A stretch of 64,000 nucleotides of DNA from UBA11612 sp965228575 (lineage in GTDB: Bacteria > Pseudomonadota > Alphaproteobacteria > Rhodospirillales > Rhodospirillaceae), in contig CBDDHW010000065.1 in assembly GCA_965228575.1 (NCBI GenBank), forward strand, positions 1 to 64,000, read 5' to 3'. Below the pieces are notes generated by a model, which saw only the letters and a list, made by a program, of their open reading frames with translations, was not told the origin of the DNA and did no database searches. Of the stretch, positions 8,493-16,813 are shown piece after piece (the first letter of the stretch is position 1; every line of letters starts with the position of its first letter). The position numbers were made by a program, and so were the translations under genes.

Positions 8493-10640
8493 TTAGTGCG
8501 CGCGAGATAAGTTGGATTCCAACTCTTGGGATATATCAAGCCTTCCCGCGAGGGTCGCTCGGTAAACCATAAGATTTTCCATAACACGCTGTACATAATT
8601 TCGCGTTTCGGAGAATGGAATATTTTCGACCCAATCAATAGGGTCTGTACTCGGATCACGAGGGTCTCCGAATTGTCTAATCCATCGCCGCGCTCGGCTT
8701 GGGCCAGCATTGTAAGCTGCGGCTGCGAGGATGTAGGAACCATCGTAGGCATCAACGAGATTGCTTAAGTATCTCGCGCCAATTCGCAAATTGTAGGACG
8801 GATCGGTTGTTAACCGGCTGCGCGAGTATCTTAATCTCATCGATCGCGCGACATTGCGGGCAGTCGCCGGCATGAGCTGCATCAATCCCCGAGCGCCTGC
8901 AGAGCTTCGCGCGGCCGGATCAAAATTACTCTCCTGCCGTGCGACAGCGAGAATAAAGGCCTTTTCCGGTTTGTCGGGGTATTCATACAGCGGAGAAGGA
9001 TAACCATGTTTAAGCAACGTAATTTTGTCTGCCGCCGCGCGGCGGGCGACCCAAACACCAATATCAGGACGGGCGAGGCGATTGGTAAGCTCTGCGGTAA
9101 GATGCCGAAATCCTCCAAAGCCAGAGGAGGATGCCAGCGCACGCGCGAAATGCCGCTGGTAAACTTTTTCGTCCGTAAGCAGCAGCAATCTTACCGCTTG
9201 GGTTAAATCGCTTTCCTCAAATGCCCGTCTCTCAGAGGGGGTGGGCGTGGGGTCTTGAGGAAGTTGCGGTATGGCGCCTTCCTTAAGACGCGATATGGCT
9301 AGCTGCCCGTAATACGTTGTCGGATATGCGCCTGCTCGAAGGTACCATTCTTCGGCAATGTCGGGCCGGCCAAGATATTCGGCAGCTCGGCCCGTCCAAT
9401 AGGCTCCGCGGGCCAAACTTACCGGCCTCGAAACGCTGTCATATACTTTTTCAAAATGCGGAAGAGCGGCTTCCCCATCCTTTAAGTACCGTAATGCTAT
9501 CCAACCTGCGAGCCATTCGGCTTCTGAGACACTGACGGCGTCTGTCGCGCCGTGATGTTTTGCGAGTTCATAGGCTTCAGTCACCTCTCCCTTTGAGAGT
9601 GCATCTCGCGCAAGAAGGTGGCGTTCGCGCCACCATAAGTCAGGTCTTGGACCTCCGACCGGATAGGGTGGAATGAGTTCGCGAGCAGACTCTTCACGGC
9701 CGCGCAACCGGCGCCAGCGAACGCGGTCGTACAACAGACCCGGGTCATTTTGAAGATGTGCTGGGACTCGCGCGATGGCCGCGTCCACACCGCTACGCGA
9801 GGAGACTAGCGCGATACGGGCACGAGCCAGGAGCTGCCGGTCGCGATCAACGTACTGCAAGGAACGGGACGCCGTACTTGTGTAGGCAATATAAAGTAGG
9901 CGGTCGATCCGCTCCCAATGGTCGTCACTTGTAAAGCTGTCTCCAAATTCTCGCATGAGAGATCGCTCTTCGTTCCGCCCCGTTAAGCCTTGTCTCCAAG
10001 CGGTGCGGGCGACTTGTTCCGCCTGTTCCTGATTTCCGTTTGCGCTTAGGGCGCGGGCATATGCGAGGACTCCGGCTGCGGTCGTGGGGGGGTGGGTGTT
10101 AAACCAATCAATGAGCGCACCGTGTGGAGTATCATCGTCGATTGAATCTTCGGCGCGACGCCGCAGCTCGACCATTAGCGGCCAACTAGGGTTTTGAATG
10201 ATGAACGCTGTTCGCTCCATAAAATCGACGTTTGCACCGGGTTGGCGCATATAAATCCAGTCAACAATCTTACGGGGGATCGAGCTCTCGGCTTCCGACA
10301 CACGCGCCCTTGCAGAAGACCAGCGGCGGCGGTCAACATCACGCATGGCTCGAAGGAACAACGCCCGATCTTGGGGAGATATACGTGTCTCTTCTATGGG
10401 CTGGAGAATCTCAGGCGGCGCGTTTGGTGATGGTTTGATCGTCGGCAAGATAGCTGGAGAGGGGTACGTTTTAACGTTCTGCGATTGGGCCGGGGGAATG
10501 CCGATGATCACGATGAACAACGCGATTGCGAACGCCAATATTTTGTTGTTGGTAGGCCCAAAAAAGCAGACGTTCGCTGATAAAGAGAAGATACCTAAGC
10601 TCTGCTTGTACCCAAACATCTGACTTTCCGGTTCGGCCAT
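8493..10640 (-). CDS. slt: Soluble lytic murein transglycosylase (family 1)
   Basis: Periplasmic enzyme that cleaves the MurNAc-GlcNAc bond forming 1,6-anhydro-MurNAc. The 715-residue protein has a hydrophobic export segment at about 28-52, a long alpha-helical superhelical (U/L-type) region to about residue 540, and a C-terminal SLT domain. The catalytic-Glu motif is AVARQESNFDPAARSSAGA, followed by GLMQLMPATA and AAYNAGPSRARRW, all diagnostic. It converges on the bactofilin gene and is divergent from dapA across 164 bp. Confidence 0.94.
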   Translation of the reverse strand: MAEPESQMFGYKQSLGIFSLSANVCFFGPTNNKILAFAIALFIVIIGIPPAQSQNVKTYPSPAILPTIKPSPNAPPEILQPIEETRISPQDRALFLRAMRDVDRRRWSSARARVSEAESSIPRKIVDWIYMRQPGANVDFMERTAFIIQNPSWPLMVELRRRAEDSIDDDTPHGALIDWFNTHPPTTAAGVLAYARALSANGNQEQAEQVARTAWRQGLTGRNEERSLMREFGDSFTSDDHWERIDRLLYIAYTSTASRSLQYVDRDRQLLARARIALVSSRSGVDAAIARVPAHLQNDPGLLYDRVRWRRLRGREESARELIPPYPVGGPRPDLWWRERHLLARDALSKGEVTEAYELAKHHGATDAVSVSEAEWLAGWIALRYLKDGEAALPHFEKVYDSVSRPVSLARGAYWTGRAAEYLGRPDIAEEWYLRAGAYPTTYYGQLAISRLKEGAIPQLPQDPTPTPSERRAFEESDLTQAVRLLLLTDEKVYQRHFARALASSSGFGGFRHLTAELTNRLARPDIGVWVARRAAADKITLLKHGYPSPLYEYPDKPEKAFILAVARQESNFDPAARSSAGARGLMQLMPATARNVARSMRLRYSRSRLTTDPSYNLRIGARYLSNLVDAYDGSYILAAAAYNAGPSRARRWIRQFGDPRDPSTDPIDWVENIPFSETRNYVQRVMENLMVYRATLAGRLDISQELESNLSRAH

Positions 10641-10804
10641 AGTTCACCGTTTTTACTTTATCATCTCTACGAACTATACGCGTCGTGAGCAAGATAATGG
10701 TTATATTTAGAGCTATTTGTGGAGCAAAATCGCTGTGATAAGATTAACGCGCCGGGTTGGCGAATAAGTAATAAGTACGTCGAATCACCCAGAGGAGTGG
10801 CCCT
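10641..10804. promoter_or_regulatory. Divergent promoter region, slt / dapA
   Basis: A 164-bp A+T-rich intergenic region between two divergently transcribed genes, so it must contain both promoters. A clear Shine-Dalgarno (GAGGAG) sits just upstream of the dapA ATG at 10805. I did not identify a specific operator or riboswitch. Confidence 0.55.
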
Positions 10805-11680
10805 ATGTTTCGCGGTACAATCACCGCCTTGATCACCCCGTTTAAAAATGGGGCGGTCGACGAGAAAACCTTTCAGGACTTTGTGGATTGGCAAATAAAG
10901 GAAGGGGTGCATGGCCTCGCGCCCTGCGGAACCACGGGTGAGTCTCCGACACTTTCGTACGAGGAACACTACCGGGTTATAGAGCTTTGCGTTGAAGCGG
11001 CAAATGGGCGGGTTCCGGTTATGGCCGGGACGGGATCAAATTCGACTGATGAAGCAATCGAGCAGACGAAACACGCCAAGAAAGTTGGAGCGGACGCGGC
11101 CCTAGTTGTTACACCGTATTATAACAAACCCACTCAGCAGGGCCTGGAGCTGCACTATCGGGCGATCGCCGATGCCGTCGATCTGCCGATTATTATTTAT
11201 AACATTCCTGGTCGGTGCGTCATCGATATGAGCGTCGAGACAATGGCCAAGCTTGCCGAACACGAAAATATTATTGGTGTGAAAGACGCCACGAACGAGT
11301 TGGGCCGGGTCGTGCGCTCACGCCTGGAGATTGGGGATGATTTTTGCCACCTCTCTGGGGAAGACCCTACGTCCGTCGCCTTTCTGGCGCATGGGGGGCA
11401 GGGTTGCATATCTGTGACCGCAAACGTCGCGCCACGTATGTGTGCTCAGATGCAGGATGCATGGCATCTCGGTGCATACGACGATGTATTTCGTCTCAGA
11501 GACGTGTTGATGCCCGTCCACGATGCGATGTTTGTTGAAACCAATCCCGCGCCAGTGAAATTTGGGGCGAGCCTTCTCGGAAAATGTTCCCCGGATACTC
11601 GCCTGCCAATTGCACCGCTGCAAATGAAGAGCAAAGCTAGGGTGGAAGAAGCCATGAGGGACGCAGGTCTTTTGGATTGA
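10805..11680 (+). CDS. dapA: 4-hydroxy-tetrahydrodipicolinate synthase
   Basis: Condenses pyruvate with aspartate semialdehyde, the first step of the lysine/meso-diaminopimelate branch. The 291-residue TIM-barrel protein has the family signatures APCGTTGESPTLSYEEH, YYNKPTQQGLELHYRAI with the catalytic Tyr, the Schiff-base lysine in IIGVKDATNEL, and HGGQGCISVTANVAP. Length is normal. Followed by smpB 62 bp downstream on the same strand. Confidence 0.97.
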   Translation: MFRGTITALITPFKNGAVDEKTFQDFVDWQIKEGVHGLAPCGTTGESPTLSYEEHYRVIELCVEAANGRVPVMAGTGSNSTDEAIEQTKHAKKVGADAALVVTPYYNKPTQQGLELHYRAIADAVDLPIIIYNIPGRCVIDMSVETMAKLAEHENIIGVKDATNELGRVVRSRLEIGDDFCHLSGEDPTSVAFLAHGGQGCISVTANVAPRMCAQMQDAWHLGAYDDVFRLRDVLMPVHDAMFVETNPAPVKFGASLLGKCSPDTRLPIAPLQMKSKARVEEAMRDAGLLD

Positions 11681-11742
11681 GCTCTTGGGCCTGGCGTAAG
11701 AGTCAGCGCTGCGACCCTTAGCGCTCAAGCGTAGCGAAAAAC

Positions 11743-12213
11743 ATGACGAAAACTCTTATCTCCCATGGAACCGTTGCGCAGAATAAGAAGGCGCGCCGGG
11801 ACTACGCGATTGAGGATACCATTGAAGCAGGTATCATTTTAACGGGCAGCGAGGTGAAGTCGCTTCGAAACGGCAGGTGCACCTTGGTTGAAGCGTTTGC
11901 TCAACCTGAAAATGGCGAAGTTTTTTTGATAAACGCACATATCCCGGCGTATGAGGGGGCAAGTCATTTCCAGCACGACGAACGCCGGAAAAGAAAACTC
12001 CTTTTACATAGTAAGGAAGTGGACCGTTTAATGGCAGCGGTTGGGCGAAAGGGCATGACTTTGGTCCCGTTAAGTATTTATTTTAATGCGCGCGGCATCG
12101 CGAAGGTTCAACTCGGTCTTGCAAAGGGTAAGACGCACATTGATCGTCGAGACGATATTAAGAAACGAGATTGGCAACGTGAGCAGGCACGTCTCATGCG
12201 CGCGAAGGGTTAG
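11743..12213 (+). CDS. smpB: SsrA-binding protein SmpB
   Basis: Binds tmRNA and brings it to stalled ribosomes for trans-translation. The 156-residue protein opens with VAQNKKARRDYAIEDTIEAG and has the family motif GSEVKSLRNGRCTLVEAF, followed by the basic C-terminal tail (GKTHIDRRDDIKKRDWQRE) that occupies the decoding centre. No tmRNA (ssrA) sequence was recognised nearby. It precedes the oxidoreductase gene by 3 bp. Confidence 0.97.
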   Translation: MTKTLISHGTVAQNKKARRDYAIEDTIEAGIILTGSEVKSLRNGRCTLVEAFAQPENGEVFLINAHIPAYEGASHFQHDERRKRKLLLHSKEVDRLMAAVGRKGMTLVPLSIYFNARGIAKVQLGLAKGKTHIDRRDDIKKRDWQREQARLMRAKG

Positions 12214-12216
12214 GGT

Positions 12217-12876
12217 ATGGACGAGTCCGTAGATCAGGGGTTTAACGACAAACTCGTTCGGACAAAGGAAAAATGGGCCCGGGACGGGCGCGCCCTAACG
12301 GGCGAATCTTCGAGCGCGTCCGAGAGCCGCCGGCCGCCTGGCCAGCATGTAACACAGGATTTTCCGGTACTTGATCTCGGGGTTCAGCCGAACTTAACGC
12401 AAAAAGAATGGAGCCTGACGGTCGCCGGCCAAATCACGCACCCACTAAAATGGGATTGGGCGGCTTTGATGGCTCAGCCGCAGGTGAACTACACCAATGA
12501 CATTCACTGTGTGACGACGTGGTCCCGGTACGACAACACATGGACTGGAGTACCTATGCGGACGCTGCTGAATGCTGTGGGACCAAAACCAAATGCGGGC
12601 TACTTAATGGTCAAAGGCTTTGACGGATATTCAACCAATATCCCCTTAGCCGACGTTGATCGCGACGATGTCTTTCTCGCCCATACATGGCAGGGAAAAC
12701 CCCTTGCGCGTGAGCACGGTGGACCAGTGCGGCTAGTTGTTCCACATTTATACTTTTGGAAAAGCGCGAAGTGGATTCGTCACATTACATTTATGGAAAA
12801 AGATCAACCGGGTTACTGGGAGGCGCGTGGGTATCACATGCGCGGAGATCCGTGGAAGGAAGAACGATATGATTAA
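12217..12876 (+). CDS. Sulfite-oxidase-like molybdopterin oxidoreductase
   Basis: A 219-residue cytosolic protein made of the sulfite-oxidase-type molybdopterin-binding domain only. The conserved core is visible: PPGQHVTQDFPVLDLGVQP near residue 44, the Mo-ligand cysteine in NDIHCVTTWSRYDNTW, and EHGGPVRLVVPHLYFWKSAKW. There is no Tat signal, heme domain or dimerisation domain, so this is the small YedY-related family common in proteobacteria; its substrate is unknown to me. The last bases overlap the start of the glutathione peroxidase gene by 8 bp, suggesting a redox-related operon. Confidence 0.88.
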   Translation: MDESVDQGFNDKLVRTKEKWARDGRALTGESSSASESRRPPGQHVTQDFPVLDLGVQPNLTQKEWSLTVAGQITHPLKWDWAALMAQPQVNYTNDIHCVTTWSRYDNTWTGVPMRTLLNAVGPKPNAGYLMVKGFDGYSTNIPLADVDRDDVFLAHTWQGKPLAREHGGPVRLVVPHLYFWKSAKWIRHITFMEKDQPGYWEARGYHMRGDPWKEERYD

Positions 12877-13429
12877 GAGCAGTGTAAAACATGTCCTTAC
12901 TCTCGCTGTCTTGTTTGCAGGCCTTGTCTTAGGGGGACCGGTAATGGCGACGAACGCGCATGACTTCAGCTTTGACGCCATCGAAGGAGGCCCTCTGCCG
13001 ATGTCGTCCTTTAAAGGCAAAGCGGTCTTGGTTGTGAACACCGCATCGTTCTGTGGTTTTACGCCGCAGTACGAAGGGTTGCAGGCGCTTTGGCAAGACT
13101 ATCAGGACAAAGGCCTTGTCGTGCTTGGAGTGCCCGCCAACGATTTTGGCGCTCAAGAACCGGGAAGCGCGGAAGAGATTAAGCGGTTTTGCGAGGCAAA
13201 TTACGCGGTCGACTTTCCGCTGACGGCTAAAGTGTCGGTCGTCGGTCGTGATGCCCACCCATTTTACAAATGGGCAGAAACCATGCTTGGAGCGTCGAGC
13301 GCTCCAAAGTGGAATTTCCACAAGTATCTTGTCGATGCGGATGGAAATCTGGTTGCGGCATTTCCAAGTTCAGTGAAGCCGCGCAGCGCGCAGCTGATCG
13401 ACGCTGTTGATAACGCGTTGGCACGGTAA
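12869..13429 (+). CDS. Glutathione peroxidase family protein, exported
   Basis: Thiol peroxidase of the GPx fold. The start at 12869 overlaps the previous stop (ATGATTAA) and gives a clean signal peptide of about 25 residues (HVLTLAVLFAGLVLGGPVMA), so a periplasmic protein is predicted. The active site is NTASFCGFTPQYEGL with cysteine in place of selenocysteine, and the family motif WNFHKYLVDADG is present. In bacteria such proteins often use thioredoxin rather than glutathione. Translational overlap with the molybdopterin oxidoreductase suggests a joint role, which is inference. Confidence 0.92.
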   Translation: MIKSSVKHVLTLAVLFAGLVLGGPVMATNAHDFSFDAIEGGPLPMSSFKGKAVLVVNTASFCGFTPQYEGLQALWQDYQDKGLVVLGVPANDFGAQEPGSAEEIKRFCEANYAVDFPLTAKVSVVGRDAHPFYKWAETMLGASSAPKWNFHKYLVDADGNLVAAFPSSVKPRSAQLIDAVDNALAR

Positions 13430-13454
13430 AAAACGCGTAATGCTGGTGTAAAAT

Positions 13455-14243
13455 CTAGCTGTAGGCGGCGATGCGTCCAACCGGTTTGAAGCCAAGCCGT
13501 TCATATAAGGCTCGGGCGGTCTCCGCGGTCTGAACACCCGCCAGGCGCATGTTTGCTTTTTTCGCCTCGCGCAGCGCTGCAATCATGAGCGCTACCCCGT
13601 ATCCCTTGCCCTGAGTGTTGGCCAGGGCCGCCATCGAGTAAAAGTTCAGGATTCCGTGAGAACTCGAGGCTTCTTGAACAGCGACGGGTTTGCCAGAGAG
13701 ATATCCCACATACAGCCGCAAGGGAGAGCCCGGCGAGATCGCAGCTTCTTTGGTATCCATGTAGAAAGTTTTGAGATTTTCGTCGGGCGGGTTTGTCGCC
13801 ACCGCAAGAACATTGGCAAAATCTTCCAGCGCTTCGGTTGTTGAAACCTTCCTAATCTCTAGCTCTTTCGGCAAATTGCCTGGAATGTTGCGCTTGTCGT
13901 CCATGGTCATGGCCATGATCCATTCCTCTTCGGGGCAGGCTAGACCAAATCCCTTAAGCGTATCTTCCATAGAGCCATGTCCAGACAGCGGCCCTATGAC
14001 CCAACTGAAAGGCGCTGACTTACTTTGAAAATGTTTGATCGCGGCTTCGGCGCGATCCAGCCCGAAACGGGGGTGCAATTCCGATTTGCCAATCACATTG
14101 ACCGACGGACAAGAAAGGCCGGAGTCCACAACAAGAAGGTCCGGAGAGTCTTGGACCTCTGCATCTTCCCTGGATTTCGCCAAGTAGGATGCACGATCCC
14201 AATAGTTTGATTCAAATGCCTTCAGTATCGCTGAGCGGTCCAT
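13455..14243 (-). CDS. GNAT-family N-acetyltransferase
   Basis: A 262-residue protein whose C-terminal half (about 130-262) is a GNAT domain, with the acetyl-CoA-binding loop in AALANTQGKGYGVALMIAAL and the end motif ARALYERLGFKPVGR. The N-terminal half has no motif I can assign and may be a degenerate GNAT domain, as in tandem-GNAT proteins. Substrate unknown. It is the last gene of a minus-strand group (NYN, UDG, GNAT), 6 bp after the UDG gene. Confidence 0.82.
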   Translation of the reverse strand: MDRSAILKAFESNYWDRASYLAKSREDAEVQDSPDLLVVDSGLSCPSVNVIGKSELHPRFGLDRAEAAIKHFQSKSAPFSWVIGPLSGHGSMEDTLKGFGLACPEEEWIMAMTMDDKRNIPGNLPKELEIRKVSTTEALEDFANVLAVATNPPDENLKTFYMDTKEAAISPGSPLRLYVGYLSGKPVAVQEASSSHGILNFYSMAALANTQGKGYGVALMIAALREAKKANMRLAGVQTAETARALYERLGFKPVGRIAAYS

Positions 14244-14249
14244 GATACA

Positions 14250-14927
14250 TCACCGATTTATGTCTTTACCCGTCGCTTTAATCGCCGTCTTGAGTGCGGC
14301 GTGGAACATTGCCTCCGTAAGAACTTTGGTGTTCACGTTGTATCGGGAGCAATGGTAACTGTCGGTCATACATAGTTCGTTGTCAAAACTATGTAATGCA
14401 CCATGGGAGAAAGGATAATGGGATTTACGTAAATCTAAGGTTGATAAAACCGCATCATGGGCGATTTTTCCTAAGGAAAATATAGTCTTAAGGTTGGGGA
14501 GTGCGTCGATTTCCGCCGCCAGATACTCTCGGCAGGTCTTTTGCTCTGCTGGTGTGGGCTTGTTGGCAGGGGGAACGCAGCGCACCGCATTGGTAATGCG
14601 GCATCCGACCAATTCCAGTCCATCGTCTGGGTCGGCTCCGTATTGTCCTTGCGCGAGGCCGAATTTCAGCAAACTCGGGTACAATAGATCCCCAGCATAG
14701 TCCCCCGTAAAGGGGCGGCCCGTCCGGTTTGCCCCTTTGAGTCCCGGAGCGAGCCCGACAATCAGTATTTTTGCGGTGGCAGGTCCGAAAGCGGGAACCG
14801 CTCCATTAAACCAATCTGGAAATTTGGCCTTATTCTCTGTGCGAAAATCGACGAGGCGCGGACAGCGTCCGCAATCGCGGGACGGGGCGGCCTGCCGCGC
14901 CGCGTCATCCAACCGATTAGCTTTCAT
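14250..14927 (-). CDS. Uracil-DNA glycosylase, family 5 (UDGb) type
   Basis: DNA-repair glycosylase. The 225-residue protein has the cysteine-containing N-terminal CGRCPRLVDFR, motif 1 GLAPGLKGANRTGRPFTGD, and the motif-2 region DSYHCSRYNVNT. GLAPG with no classic catalytic Asp/Asn fits family 5 enzymes, which also act on hypoxanthine and other deaminated bases. Several cysteines (C20, C23 and others) can ligate an iron-sulfur cluster as in families 4 and 5. Its start overlaps the NYN gene stop by 4 bp, so the genes are coupled. Confidence 0.86.
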   Translation of the reverse strand: MKANRLDDAARQAAPSRDCGRCPRLVDFRTENKAKFPDWFNGAVPAFGPATAKILIVGLAPGLKGANRTGRPFTGDYAGDLLYPSLLKFGLAQGQYGADPDDGLELVGCRITNAVRCVPPANKPTPAEQKTCREYLAAEIDALPNLKTIFSLGKIAHDAVLSTLDLRKSHYPFSHGALHSFDNELCMTDSYHCSRYNVNTKVLTEAMFHAALKTAIKATGKDINR

Positions 14928-15472
14928 ATAGCGTGCGTACCGTTTTCTGGACGCGCGAGAACAGGCAGCAGATCTGCGAGCTCAATAAAATTGTCAGCTT
15001 GTCTGCGCAGTTCATCGGATAAGAATGGTGGTTGGGTCTTTAAGCTTGAGATGACCGAAACGCGGACCCCTTGACGTTGCGCCACTTCCACGACCCGCCT
15101 GAAGTCGCCGTCGCCCGACATGAGAATGATATGCTCCACCTGAGGGGCGAGGTCCATCATGTCCACCGCCAGTTCGACGTCCATATTTCCTTTAACGTGC
15201 CGCTGGCCGCTTTGATCCGTGTATTCCTTCGCCGGCTTTGTGACGACCGAGTAGCCATTGTAGGACAGCCAGTCGATAAGTGGCCGGAGAGGGGAATAGT
15301 CTTGGTCTTCCATTAATGCGGTATAGTAAATCGCACGCACGAGCTTGCCTTTGGATGAAAACAACTCCAGCAAACGCCGGTAATCGATATCAATGCCAAG
15401 AGCTTTTGCGGTTCCGTGGAGGTTTGCCCCGTCGATAAACACCGCCAGGCGTTCGTCAGGATAAAATAGCAT
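14924..15472 (-). CDS. NYN-domain (LabA/DUF88-type) protein, putative ribonuclease
   Basis: A 182-residue PIN-like NYN domain protein. The acidic metal-binding residues are where the family places them: AVFIDGANLHG near residue 12, KGNMDVELAVDMM around 95, and MSGDGDFRRVVEVA around 120. NYN proteins are predicted or shown to be RNases; the bacterial LabA name comes from a cyanobacterial circadian protein. It heads the minus-strand trio NYN-UDG-GNAT and is divergent from folK across 119 bp of very A+T-rich sequence. Confidence 0.88.
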   Translation of the reverse strand: MLFYPDERLAVFIDGANLHGTAKALGIDIDYRRLLELFSSKGKLVRAIYYTALMEDQDYSPLRPLIDWLSYNGYSVVTKPAKEYTDQSGQRHVKGNMDVELAVDMMDLAPQVEHIILMSGDGDFRRVVEVAQRQGVRVSVISSLKTQPPFLSDELRRQADNFIELADLLPVLARPENGTHAI

Positions 15473-15591
15473 AAAATACCTATTAAAAATAAACGCTTAT
15501 AAAATAAATATAATGTATTACTTAAATAAAGTAGACTCAATCTCCAAGGTCAAAAGCCTAGCGAACACGGGCAACGACGACAAGGACCGCC
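15473..15591. promoter_or_regulatory. Divergent promoter region, NYN gene / folK
   Basis: A 119-bp gap, strikingly A+T-rich between about 15478 and 15535, between two divergent starts. It must carry promoters in both directions. No specific boxes are claimed. Confidence 0.5.
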
Positions 15592-16095
15592 ATGATCCTC
15601 ATTGGTGTTGGCAGTAATCTCTCAAGTGCCGCAGGGACTCCCTATGACACGTGCCTGGCAGCCCTTAAGGACTTTCCCGCGCACGGGATTTCCGTTTTGC
15701 GCTGTTCGCCCTGGTATGAAACCGCACCGGTCCCGGCCTCAGAGCAACCCTGGTTTATCAATGGGGTTGTGGAGGTCGCGACCGCCCATGAACCAGCAGA
15801 ATTGCTAGCGCATTTGCATAAAATTGAGGGAATATTCTTGCGCTCCCGCACCGCTCAAAATGCCGCGCGAACCCTGGATTTGGACCTTTTAAGCTATAAC
15901 GACGTCATTCAAAAGGGAGGTGGCTCTAGTCCAGTTCTTCCGCACCCCCGATTACACGAGCGAGCCTTCGTAATGCTTCCTCTCAATGATCTGGCTCCGG
16001 CGTGGCGGCATCCCACCCTCAAGGAGACTGCGGGAGATTTGGTGAAGAGGCTCTCCCCCGGACAGGCCGCACGGATATATGCGCCAAGCCCTTGA
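15592..16095 (+). CDS. folK: 2-amino-4-hydroxy-6-hydroxymethyldihydropteridine pyrophosphokinase
   Basis: Folate-pathway enzyme that pyrophosphorylates hydroxymethyldihydropterin. The 167-residue protein opens with ILIGVGSNL, then SPWYETAPVPASEQPWFINGVVEV. It has the HPPK signature ARTLDLDLLSYND and HPRLHERAFVMLPLNDLAP. Length is usual. The nearby rpoZ gene starts 135 bp downstream on the same strand. Confidence 0.95.
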   Translation: MILIGVGSNLSSAAGTPYDTCLAALKDFPAHGISVLRCSPWYETAPVPASEQPWFINGVVEVATAHEPAELLAHLHKIEGIFLRSRTAQNAARTLDLDLLSYNDVIQKGGGSSPVLPHPRLHERAFVMLPLNDLAPAWRHPTLKETAGDLVKRLSPGQAARIYAPSP

Positions 16096-16149
16096 GTGAA
16101 ACCCAGAATCCGCGTAAAAGATCGCCTCTTTTGAGCTAATCGCCCGTGA

Positions 16150-16164
16150 CCTATATGATATAGG
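16150..16164. promoter_or_regulatory. Small inverted repeat upstream of rpoZ
   Basis: CCTATA and TATAGG flank a TGA spacer, about 65-80 bp before the rpoZ ATG. It may overlap a promoter -10 region or be a small operator; there is no further evidence. Confidence 0.3.
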
Positions 16165-16230
16165 GATACGGCGGCGCGCGTTGACCTCAGGCGGGAATAC
16201 GCGCACCCTAATGAAAAATGAGGAGTTCTC

Positions 16231-16692
16231 ATGGCCCGCGTTACGGTCGAAGATTGTGTTGAAAAGGTCTCCAATCGCTTTGAATTAGTGATGGTAGCCG
16301 CTCAGCGTTCGCGCGAGATATCGTCAGGCGCCGAACCGCGCGTCGAGCGTGACCGTGACAAAAACCCCGTGGTTGCTCTGCGTGAGATTGCCGAAGAAAA
16401 AGCAAGTCCGGAAGAGCTGTACAACGGCCTTGTGCAAAGTCTTCAACGGCATGTCGAAGTGGATGAGCCAGAGGAAGACGGTTTTGATGCGATGGCATCT
16501 GACCCGGAGTTTGCTGGCATCGGCGAGGGCGCAGACGATACAGCCCCAGCACCACCGCCGCCTAGCGCCGCGCAAGAAGAATCTCCGGCCGTTGAACAGG
16601 TCGCCGAAGCCCCAGCAACCTCCGCGCCCGAAACCGAAGAACACCCTCCGGTCTCTTACGAGGATACGGACGAGGACGACAGCAAAGGGTGA
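16231..16692 (+). CDS. rpoZ: RNA polymerase omega subunit
   Basis: Small RNA polymerase subunit that helps assemble the beta-prime subunit and forms part of the ppGpp site. The N-terminal 70 residues match the family: ARVTVEDCVEKVSNRFELV, then AAQRSREISSGAEPRVERDRDKNPVVALREIAEEK. At 153 residues it is longer than E. coli omega (91) because of an acidic, Pro/Glu-rich C-terminal tail, common in alphaproteobacteria. It stands just before a small ORF and the relA/spoT gene, linking omega with (p)ppGpp metabolism. Confidence 0.95.
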   Translation: MARVTVEDCVEKVSNRFELVMVAAQRSREISSGAEPRVERDRDKNPVVALREIAEEKASPEELYNGLVQSLQRHVEVDEPEEDGFDAMASDPEFAGIGEGADDTAPAPPPPSAAQEESPAVEQVAEAPATSAPETEEHPPVSYEDTDEDDSKG

Positions 16693-16696
16693 GTTT

Positions 16697-16813
16697 ATGG
16701 CGCGTGAGGATGTATTAAGAGCCGCACGCGCCCACGGTTACGCACTCATCGCACTTTCAAACTGTAGTGGACCGGTCGCATTCGATGCGCCTCCTGAGAT
16801 GGGGGGCCTCTAG
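16697..16813 (+). CDS. Small ORF (38 aa) between rpoZ and relA/spoT
   Basis: An ATG 4 bp after the rpoZ stop opens a 38-codon frame ending in TAG, whose last base is the first base of the relA/spoT GTG start. The upstream AAAGGGTGAG could act as its ribosome-binding site. The peptide starts MAREDVLRAARAHGYALIAL and contains one cysteine. No family is recognised. Its tight fit between two coupled genes suggests it is translated, perhaps only to couple rpoZ with relA/spoT; conservation is untested. Confidence 0.45.
   Translation: MAREDVLRAARAHGYALIALSNCSGPVAFDAPPEMGGL

Noticed and set aside
12869..13429. Selenocysteine in the glutathione peroxidase
   Set aside because: The active-site codon gives cysteine (NTASFCGFTP); no in-frame TGA is needed.
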